A stretch of DNA of 6,001 nucleotides from Burkholderiaceae bacterium (lineage in GTDB: Bacteria > Pseudomonadota > Gammaproteobacteria > Burkholderiales > Burkholderiaceae). Positions 1 through 6,001 of this stretch are shown one piece after another. The notes under the pieces were generated by a model. It saw nothing but the letters and a program-made list of their open reading frames with translations. It was not told the origin of the DNA and searched no databases. Each line of letters begins with the position of its first letter. Positions within the stretch are counted from its first letter, which is position 1. The translations under genes were made by a program, and so were the position numbers. The stretch spans positions 1-6,001 of the forward strand of contig JAGOCV010000254.1 in NCBI GenBank assembly GCA_017998575.1, in the 5' to 3' direction.

Positions 1-73
1 GGGCACCGAAGGCGCGGGCTACCTCACCGGTATCGCGATCAACGTCGACGGCGGCAGCTGCCCGGTCGTCTGA
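1..73 (+). CDS. Short-chain dehydrogenase/reductase, C-terminal end only (partial)
   Basis: The window opens inside a reading frame (codons begin at base 2) that ends at TGA 71-73 and encodes the last 23 residues of a protein. The stretch YLTGIAINVDGGSCPVV matches the C-terminal signature of classical short-chain dehydrogenases/reductases, where a T-G-x-x-I-x-V-D-G-G strand closes the Rossmann fold beside the substrate loop. The family carries out NAD(P)-dependent oxidation or reduction of alcohols and ketones, usually in the cytoplasm. The cofactor-binding glycine motif and the catalytic Ser-Tyr-Lys lie outside the window, so substrate and exact class cannot be given. The stop lies 55 bases before the TRAP binding-protein gene on the same strand, so co-transcription with the transporter is plausible but unproven. 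Confidence 0.8.
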   Translation, partial: GTEGAGYLTGIAINVDGGSCPVV

Positions 74-128
74 TCCTTCGCCCCGCCGCGCGGCGACAAG
101 GCGCGGCACACCACCACAGGAGACAAAA

Positions 129-1223
129 ATGGACCGTAGAAAGTTCGCGGTAACCGCCGGCGTGGGCGCTGCTGGCGCCGTCATGGGTGCGCCTGCCATC
201 GCGCAGCAGAACCCGAGCGTCAAATGGCGCTGGGTGTCGAGTTTCCCGAAGACGCTGCCCTCTTCCTACCCGGCGGTGCAGGCCTTCGCCCGCCGTGTGG
301 GGGAACTCACCGACGGCAAGTTCCAGATCCAGCTCTACGGCCCGGGCGAGATCGTCGCGCCGCTGGCGGTGCTCGACGCGGTGCAGAGCGGCGCTGTGGA
401 GGCAGGCCTCACGGCGACCTACTTCTACTACGGCAAGGACCCGACCTTCGCCTTCGGCACCGCGATCCCCTTCGGTCTGAACACACGCCAGCACCAAGCC
501 TGGATGTACACCGGCGGCGGTCTCGAGCTGATCAACCAGTTCCACGCGGGCTACGGCGTGAACTACATCCCGATGGGCCTGACCGGCGCCCAGATGGGGG
601 GCTGGTACCGCAAGGAGATCAAGACCATCAAGGACCTGGACGGCCTGAAGATGCGCATCTCCGGCATGGGCGGCCAGATCCTGCAGCGCCTGGGCGTCAC
701 GCCCCAGCAGTTGCCCGCGAGCGACGTGTACGCGGCGCTCGAACGGGGCGTGATCGACGCGGTGGAATACACCACACCGGTGGACGACGAGGCCCTGGGC
801 CTGCACAAGGTGGCCAAGTACTACTACTACCCCGGTTGGTGGGAAGGCAGCGTGCAGATCGGCCACTTCATCAACCAGCAGAAGTGGGCCGAGCTGCCCG
901 AGCGCTACAAGGTCGCCGTGCAGGCGGTGGCGCGCGAACAGGAGCAGGTGATCGTCAACTACTTCGACGCCAAGAACGCCGCGGCGCTGCGCCGCCTGAT
1001 CGCGCTGGGCGTGGAGGTCAAGGCCTTCCCGCGCGAGGTGATGAGCGCCGGCTACAAGGCCACCTTCGAGCACCTGGACGAGCTGGCATCCAAGAACGCC
1101 AACTTCAAGAAGGTGCTGGACCACTACCTGGCGTTCCGCGCGGACGCGCTGCTGTGGTTCCGCGTGGCCGAGTCCTCGTACGACAACTTCGTGCAGGCCG
1201 AGTCGGTGCGCGTCAAGCGCTGA
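129..1223 (+). CDS. TRAP transporter periplasmic substrate-binding protein, TakP/FcbT1 (DctP) type
   Basis: This 364-residue protein captures a small organic acid in the periplasm and delivers it to the membrane subunits encoded just downstream. The N-terminus has a twin-arginine-like signal (DRRKF at residues 2-6, then a mildly hydrophobic Ala/Gly stretch) with a likely cleavage site after A23-I24-A25. The mature part follows the DctP fold of the group assigned to 'mannitol/chloroaromatic' uptake, which includes TakP, a 2-oxo-acid binder: GKFQIQLYGPGEIV (63-76), PFGLNTRQ (114-121), KMRISG (175-180) and YYYYPGWWEG (231-240). R176 is the arginine expected to pair with the ligand carboxylate. 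Q155, E213 and E239 fall where TakP residues contact ligand and bound cation; this placement is from memory of the family. The long C-terminal helix region (about 310-355) is where TakP swaps helices to dimerise. AGGAGA at 118-123, five bases before the ATG, supports the start. The true substrate is unknown; 2-oxo or 2-hydroxy acids are favoured. Confidence 0.92.
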   Translation: MDRRKFAVTAGVGAAGAVMGAPAIAQQNPSVKWRWVSSFPKTLPSSYPAVQAFARRVGELTDGKFQIQLYGPGEIVAPLAVLDAVQSGAVEAGLTATYFYYGKDPTFAFGTAIPFGLNTRQHQAWMYTGGGLELINQFHAGYGVNYIPMGLTGAQMGGWYRKEIKTIKDLDGLKMRISGMGGQILQRLGVTPQQLPASDVYAALERGVIDAVEYTTPVDDEALGLHKVAKYYYYPGWWEGSVQIGHFINQQKWAELPERYKVAVQAVAREQEQVIVNYFDAKNAAALRRLIALGVEVKAFPREVMSAGYKATFEHLDELASKNANFKKVLDHYLAFRADALLWFRVAESSYDNFVQAESVRVKR

Positions 1224-1236
1224 GCGTGCACGACCG

Positions 1237-1779
1237 ATGCTGCAATTTTTCCTGGCCTTGAGCCGCGGCATCGACCGCATCGGCGAGTGGGCTGGCCGCC
1301 TGGCCAGCGTGCTCGTGCTGATGGCGGTGCTGGCCAGCGCGGGCACCGCCACCGTGCGCTACGGCCTGAACCTCGCTTCCAACGCCTGGATCGAGGTGCA
1401 GGCCGTCCTGTTCGGTGCGGTCGTCTACCTGGGCGGCGCGCGTGCCTTGCGGCTCAACGAGCACATCCGCATCGACATCTTCTACGGCGCGCGCAGCGAA
1501 CGCACGCGCCTGCTGATCGACATCTTCGGCCTGCTGTGCTTCCTGCTGCCGGTGTCCGTGGTGATGGGCTGGATGACCTGGGACCAGTTCCTGGTCTCCT
1601 ACCTCAGTGCGGAGGTTTCACCCAACGCGGGCGGCCTGCCGATCTGGCCGACCAAGGTCACCTTGCCGATCGGCTTCGCCCTGCTCACGCTGCAAGGCGT
1701 GTCCGAGCTGATCAAGCGCGTGGCCAGCCTGAGAGGCGACTACCAGCTCGATCTGCACTACGAAAAACCCCAGCAATGA
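1237..1779 (+). CDS. TRAP transporter small permease subunit (DctQ family)
   Basis: This 180-residue inner-membrane protein is the small subunit of the TRAP transporter; it pairs with the large permease and helps dock the loaded binding protein. Four hydrophobic segments are visible at about residues 18-40, 50-68, 92-112 and 138-158, the usual DctQ number. Family landmarks are the NEHIRID motif (74-80) after helix 2 and the SPNAGGLPIWPTKVTLPIGF stretch (128-147) leading into helix 4. The gene starts 13 bases after the binding-protein stop with no convincing Shine-Dalgarno sequence, so translation probably depends on coupling to the upstream gene. The next gene begins 9 bases after the stop, consistent with one operon. 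Length and topology are normal for the family, and the polar tail after helix 4 is about 20 residues long. Confidence 0.92.
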   Translation: MLQFFLALSRGIDRIGEWAGRLASVLVLMAVLASAGTATVRYGLNLASNAWIEVQAVLFGAVVYLGGARALRLNEHIRIDIFYGARSERTRLLIDIFGLLCFLLPVSVVMGWMTWDQFLVSYLSAEVSPNAGGLPIWPTKVTLPIGFALLTLQGVSELIKRVASLRGDYQLDLHYEKPQQ

Positions 1780-1788
1780 ACGGTCGCC

Positions 1789-3183
<1,395 letters not shown>

Positions 3184-3189
3184 AGCGGC

Positions 3190-3891
3190 TCACTCGGACG
3201 AGGCGGCGATGCGGGAGAGCGCGCGCTGGTTGATGAGCCGGATGCGGCCGTAGCCACGTTCGATGATGCCCTGCGCTTCCCACTCGGTCAGCAGCTTGTG
3301 GATGGTCTGGCGCGTCACACCCACGGCGGCGGCCAGGTCGTCCTGCGTGACGCGCGGGTCCGCGTCGCTGCTGCGGATGACGATCTCGTAGTCCGACATC
3401 GCCAGCAGCGACTGCGCCACGCGCGCCGGGTAGTCGAAGGTGCGCAGGTTGGACAGGCTGTGCAGCGTGCGCCGGTACAGCGCGGCCACGCAACGGCCGA
3501 GGTCGAAGCAGTTGCGCCAGTCGCTCGCCATGAGCTCGCGCACCGCCGCGCTGGAGAGGTGCAGCACGCGCGAGTGCTGCACCGCCGTGGCCGTGTGCGG
3601 CCGGGGCTGGCCGTCGAACTCGGAGATGACGCCGAACCACACGCCCGCGCTGAAGGCCCCGGCCAGGATCAGCTTGCCGTCGCGCGTGTACTCCGAGAGC
3701 CGCACGTTGCCGCTGAGCACGCCGAACATGCCCGAGGGCGGCGCGTTGATGCTGTAGACCACCTGCCCGGGCCGGTAGCGGCGCTCCACCGCCAGCGAAA
3801 GCATCTGGTCGACCATCTCGGGCCGCAGGCTCGCGAACCACGGATCGCGCGAGAGCTTGGCGATCCACAACGATCGTTCGGAATCGGGCAT
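3190..3891 (-). CDS. Crp/Fnr-superfamily transcriptional regulator
   Basis: This 233-residue DNA-binding protein has an N-terminal cyclic-nucleotide-type beta-roll (about residues 20-115, including RYRPGQVVYSINAPPSGMFGVLSGNVRLS), a dimerisation helix (about 115-150) and a C-terminal winged helix-turn-helix (VTQDDLAAAVGVTRQTIHKLLTEWE, 181-205, then GIIERGYGRIRL). The start was chosen at the ATG ending at 3891 because AAAGGT lies just upstream on the - strand; the open frame runs on to 3993, but the in-frame ATG at 3912 has no ribosome binding site. The phosphate-binding signature of cAMP-binding Crp (G-E-L then R-S) is replaced by G87-V-I and H99-T, and there is no N-terminal cysteine cluster as in Fnr. 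The effector is therefore unlikely to be canonical cAMP or an iron-sulfur cluster. Divergence from the FAD enzyme suggests local control of that gene, and perhaps of the transporter. Confidence 0.9.
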   Translation of the reverse strand: MPDSERSLWIAKLSRDPWFASLRPEMVDQMLSLAVERRYRPGQVVYSINAPPSGMFGVLSGNVRLSEYTRDGKLILAGAFSAGVWFGVISEFDGQPRPHTATAVQHSRVLHLSSAAVRELMASDWRNCFDLGRCVAALYRRTLHSLSNLRTFDYPARVAQSLLAMSDYEIVIRSSDADPRVTQDDLAAAVGVTRQTIHKLLTEWEAQGIIERGYGRIRLINQRALSRIAASSE

Positions 3892-3897
3892 GCGAGA

Positions 3898-3903
3898 CCT
3901 TTG
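3898..3903 (-). promoter_or_regulatory. Ribosome binding site deciding the regulator start
   Basis: On the - strand the sequence reads AAAGGTCTCGC immediately before ATG at 3891-3889, placing AAAGG about six bases from the start codon. The alternative upstream ATG at 3912-3910 is preceded by a pyrimidine-rich stretch without any such signal, which favours the shorter 233-residue protein. Confidence 0.6.
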
Positions 3904-3994
3904 CACGGACATTCGGGAGAAGCAGAAAGTATAGGGTTTGACATTCAAGGCCGCGAGGCGCGCCGTAGCATGCCAAAGCGTCAGAAAAGGCATC

Positions 3995-4003
3995 AGAAGG
4001 AGA
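3995..4003 (+). promoter_or_regulatory. Strong Shine-Dalgarno sequence of the FAD dehydrogenase
   Basis: AGAAGGAGA ends four bases before ATG 4008-4010 and is the strongest ribosome binding site in the window. It fixes the start of the FAD enzyme and suggests efficient translation, in contrast to the weak initiation regions of the two TRAP membrane genes. Confidence 0.75.
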
Positions 4004-4007
4004 CACC

Positions 4008-5381
4008 ATGAACCTGCCCGCCGAGTTCCAGGCCGCCATGGCCGAGCGTTTCGGTGACCGCTTCTCCACCGCGCGCGCCCTGCGCGAGCAGCACGGCCGC
4101 GACGAATCGCGCTTCGACGCGCCGCCCCCCGATGCCGTGCTGCACGCGATCGACGAGGCCGAGGTGGCGCAGGCCGTCGCGCTGTGCCGCGACCATGCGG
4201 TGCCCATCATTCCCTTTGGCGCGGGTTCCTCGGTCGAAGGCCAGTTGATCGCGGTGCGTGGCGGGCTCTCGCTCGACCTCTCGCGCATGAACCAGGTGCT
4301 CGCGATCCGGCCCGAGGAACTCTCGGCCACGGTGCAGGCCGGCGTGACGCGCAAGCAGCTCAACGAAGCGCTCAAGGCCACCGGCCTGTTCTTCGCGGTC
4401 GACCCGGGGGCCGACGCCACCCTTGGCGGCATGTGCGCCACGCGCGCCTCGGGCACGGCGGCGGTGCGCTACGGCACCATGCGCGAGAACGTGCTCGCGC
4501 TCAACGCCGTCACCGCCGACGGCCAGGTGCTGCGCACCAGCAGCCGCGCGCGCAAGTCCGCTGCGGGCTACGACCTCAAGAGCGTGTTCATCGGTTCCGA
4601 AGGCACGCTGGGCCTGATCACCGAAGTCACGGTCAAACTGCACCCGGTGCCGGTCGCGATGTCGGCGGCGGTGGTGAACTTCCCCAGCCTGGGCGCGGCC
4701 ATCGACACCGTGATCGAGGCCATTCAGTGCGGCGTGCCGCTGGCGCGCGCCGAGTACCTCGACGCGGCCAACCTGCGCGCCATCAACGCCTACAGCAAGA
4801 CGAACTTGCGCGAGGCCGACTCGCTGTTCTTCGAGTTCCACGGCAGTGAAGCCGGCGTGCGCGAACAGGCCGAACAGGTGCAGGCCATCGCCGCCGATCA
4901 CGGCGGGCAGGACTTTGAATGGGCCGAACGCCCCGAAGACCGCTCGCGGCTCTGGAACGCGCGCCACACCGCGTTCTTCGCCATCCTGCAGTCGCGCCCC
5001 GGCTGCCGCGCCGTGCTCACCGACACCTGCGTGCCGATCTCGCGCCTGGCCGATTCGATCGCCGGTGCGCGCGCCCTGCTCGACGCCTCGGCCCTGCCCG
5101 CGAGCATCGGTGGCCACGTGGGCGACGGCAACTTCCACTGCGCCATCCTGGTGAACCCGGATGCCCCGCACGAGATCGAGGAAGCCGAGCGCCTGAACGC
5201 GCAGATCGTTCGCCTGGCGCAGTCCATGGACGGCACCTGCAGCGGCGAACACGGGGTGGGTTTGCACAAGGTGAATTTCCTGGAAGGCGAGGTTGGCGCG
5301 CACGGCCTGCACCTCATGCGCGCGCTCAAGCAGGCCTTTGATCCCGAAGGCCTGCTCAACCCCGGCAAGATGCTCGCTTAG
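4008..5381 (+). CDS. FAD-binding D-lactate dehydrogenase (cytochrome-type) / GlcD-like 2-hydroxy-acid dehydrogenase
   Basis: This 457-residue flavoenzyme probably oxidises a D-2-hydroxy acid to its 2-oxo acid and passes electrons to a respiratory acceptor rather than NAD. It has the vanillyl-alcohol-oxidase fold: an FAD-binding half (about residues 35-215) with PFGAGSSVEGQ (69-79), VDPGADATLGGM (131-142), SGTAAVRYGTMRENVL (148-163) and GYDLKSVFIGSEGTLGLIT (187-205), then a substrate-binding half with RSRLWNARH (312-320), GGHVGDGNFHCAI (368-380), SGEHGVGLHK (412-421) and the terminal NPGKML. H370, H377 and E414 are the expected divalent-metal ligands, and the arginines near 312-319 are candidates to hold the carboxylate. 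Similarity runs the full length of the mitochondrial LDHD and bacterial Dld type. No signal peptide is visible, so it probably works in the cytoplasm or on the inner membrane face. D-lactate is the default substrate; glycolate or larger D-2-hydroxy acids are possible. The regulator is divergent, and the stop overlaps that of the next gene. Confidence 0.9.
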   Translation: MNLPAEFQAAMAERFGDRFSTARALREQHGRDESRFDAPPPDAVLHAIDEAEVAQAVALCRDHAVPIIPFGAGSSVEGQLIAVRGGLSLDLSRMNQVLAIRPEELSATVQAGVTRKQLNEALKATGLFFAVDPGADATLGGMCATRASGTAAVRYGTMRENVLALNAVTADGQVLRTSSRARKSAAGYDLKSVFIGSEGTLGLITEVTVKLHPVPVAMSAAVVNFPSLGAAIDTVIEAIQCGVPLARAEYLDAANLRAINAYSKTNLREADSLFFEFHGSEAGVREQAEQVQAIAADHGGQDFEWAERPEDRSRLWNARHTAFFAILQSRPGCRAVLTDTCVPISRLADSIAGARALLDASALPASIGGHVGDGNFHCAILVNPDAPHEIEEAERLNAQIVRLAQSMDGTCSGEHGVGLHKVNFLEGEVGAHGLHLMRALKQAFDPEGLLNPGKMLA

Positions 5382-6001
5382 GCGGCAGGAAAATCCGGCG
5401 CCGGCACACCGAGCACGCGCGCACACTCCACGATCTGCGACCAGGTGGTCGCGTCCACCGGAATGCCTTGCGCGGCGCGCAACGCGCGCGTGTCCCGCTC
5501 GGGCTCGCCCGGCACCCGCACCGGCGCCTGCGGGTCGGCCGCGGGCGAGGCCTTCACATGCGCGGTCACGCGCGCCACGGTGTCGTCGAACCAGCCGGTG
5601 TCGATCAGGCGGCCCGGCTCCATCACGATGGAGAACAGGCCGTTGACCAGGCCGCGCTGGCTGCCCGGCCCTTCGCTGGCGTTGGGCCCGCCGCTGAGCA
5701 CACCGCCCAGCACCTCGGCCAGGAACGACAGGCCCCAGCCCTTGTGTTCGCCGAAGGGCAGCAGCGCGCCCTTGGGCTCCTCCCACATCACGGCGGGGTT
5801 GTTGGTGGGCTGGCCCTGGTGGTCGATCAGCCGGCCCGGTGCCACGTCCACCGCCTTGTTGTAGGCCACGCGCGTCTTGCCCAGGGCGATGCCCGAGGTC
5901 GCGAAGTCCAGCAGCAAGGGCGTGCGGCCGGGCACGGCGATGCAGATCGGGTTGGTCATCACCCGCGCGTCGCTGCCGCCAAAGGGCGCCACGCAGTTGT
6001 T
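5378..6001 (-). CDS. Malate/L-lactate dehydrogenase (Ldh2) family NAD(P)-dependent oxidoreductase, C-terminal part (partial)
   Basis: The frame enters from the right edge (first residues N-N-C-V-A-P-F-G-G) and ends at TAA 5380-5378, giving 207 residues of a family usually about 340-350 long; the N-terminal portion lies outside. Recognisable Ldh2-family elements are APFGG then MTNPICIAVPG, LLLDFATSGIALGK, LPFGEHKGWGLSFLAEVLGGVLSG (5692-5760, with the conserved H-K-G at about 5738-5746) and the C-terminal VPGEPERDTRA...GIPVD segment. The family is distinct from classical lactate dehydrogenases and reversibly converts 2-hydroxy or 2-imino acids to their oxo or reduced partners with NAD(P). Members act on malate, L-lactate, (R)-sulfolactate, ureidoglycolate, diketogulonate or piperideine-2-carboxylate. 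The fragment does not say which. It is convergent with, and overlaps by four bases, the FAD dehydrogenase, and probably belongs to a separate leftward operon. Confidence 0.88.
   Translation of the reverse strand, partial: NNCVAPFGGSDARVMTNPICIAVPGRTPLLLDFATSGIALGKTRVAYNKAVDVAPGRLIDHQGQPTNNPAVMWEEPKGALLPFGEHKGWGLSFLAEVLGGVLSGGPNASEGPGSQRGLVNGLFSIVMEPGRLIDTGWFDDTVARVTAHVKASPAADPQAPVRVPGEPERDTRALRAAQGIPVDATTWSQIVECARVLGVPAPDFPAA

Larger units (their letters stand above)
3892..4007. promoter_or_regulatory. Divergent promoter region between the Crp-type regulator and the FAD dehydrogenase
   Basis: This 116-base gap separates two divergently transcribed genes, so it should hold promoters for both. 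It contains the only AT-leaning patch in the neighbourhood (about 3921-3949). On the - strand, TATACT (3933 down to 3928) is a good -10 match about 37 bases from the regulator start, but no -35 stands at 16-18 bases. On the + strand, TTGACA (3938-3943) is a perfect -35 hexamer, but no good -10 follows at 16-18 bases. TTGA-CAT-TCAA (3938-3948) is a small inverted repeat lying between the two. Missing halves of both core promoters would fit activator-dependent transcription. Promoter positions are inferred. Confidence 0.6.

Noticed and set aside
39..1352. A 437-codon open frame on the - strand opposite the binding-protein gene
   Set aside because: It is a shadow of the TRAP binding-protein gene, whose motifs, signal peptide and ribosome binding site are clear.
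3938..3971. A standard sigma-70 promoter for the FAD dehydrogenase from TTGACA (3938-3943) with TAGCAT (3966-3971) as -10
   Set aside because: The spacer would be 22 bases, too long for a normal sigma-70 promoter, and nothing better lies at 16-18 bases. It is kept only as a possible regulated element.
3892..3993. N-terminal extension of the Crp-type regulator to 267 residues
   Set aside because: The extra residues resemble no part of the Crp fold, would span the divergent promoter region, and the ribosome binding site sits before the ATG at 3891.
5468..5482. Inverted repeat TTGCGCG-G-CGCGCAA as a terminator of the FAD dehydrogenase
   Set aside because: It lies inside the Ldh2-family coding region, has a 1-base loop and no T-run; GC-rich codons explain it.
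3993..5786. A 597-codon open frame on the - strand across the FAD dehydrogenase and the Ldh2-family gene
   Set aside because: It is antisense to a well-recognised flavoenzyme and out of frame with the Ldh2-family protein. Its composition (Arg, Ala, Gly, His-rich) is typical of a shadow frame in GC-rich DNA.

Overview
The window is dense, GC-rich bacterial DNA with short gaps and a strong preference for G or C at third codon positions. Codon use and the similarity of the proteins to known families suggest a betaproteobacterium, probably of the Comamonadaceae (Hydrogenophaga, Variovorax or Acidovorax-like). That taxonomic placement is an inference from gene content and composition; there is no rRNA or other marker to confirm it.

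Layout, left to right: (1) the last 23 codons of a short-chain dehydrogenase/reductase on the + strand. (2) A complete three-gene tripartite (TRAP) transporter on the + strand: a TakP/FcbT1-type periplasmic binding protein (129-1223), a small DctQ-type membrane subunit (1237-1779) and a large DctM-type permease (1789-3183). (3) A Crp/Fnr-superfamily regulator on the - strand (3190-3891), convergent with the transporter and divergent from the next gene. (4) A 116-bp divergent promoter region (3892-4007). (5) A complete FAD-dependent D-lactate dehydrogenase-type enzyme on the + strand (4008-5381). (6) The C-terminal 207 residues of an NAD(P)-dependent malate/L-lactate dehydrogenase (Ldh2) family oxidoreductase on the - strand, cut by the right edge; its stop codon overlaps that of gene 5.

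The genes make sense together as a 2-hydroxy-acid or 2-oxo-acid uptake and catabolism locus. The binding protein belongs to the group that holds small 2-oxo or 2-hydroxy carboxylates, DctQ and DctM drive sodium-coupled import, and the two oxidoreductases belong to families that interconvert 2-hydroxy and 2-oxo acids. The regulator shares its promoter region with the FAD enzyme and probably controls it. The exact substrate cannot be read from sequence: lactate-like acids are the simplest guess, but several substitutions in the binding protein leave room for something else.

I saw no mobile elements, CRISPR arrays, tRNA or rRNA genes, and no stretch longer than 300 bases without a gene. I found no clear evidence for a wholly undescribed system. 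The best leads are the transporter's unresolved substrate, the atypical Crp-family regulator and the possible operator in the divergent promoter region.
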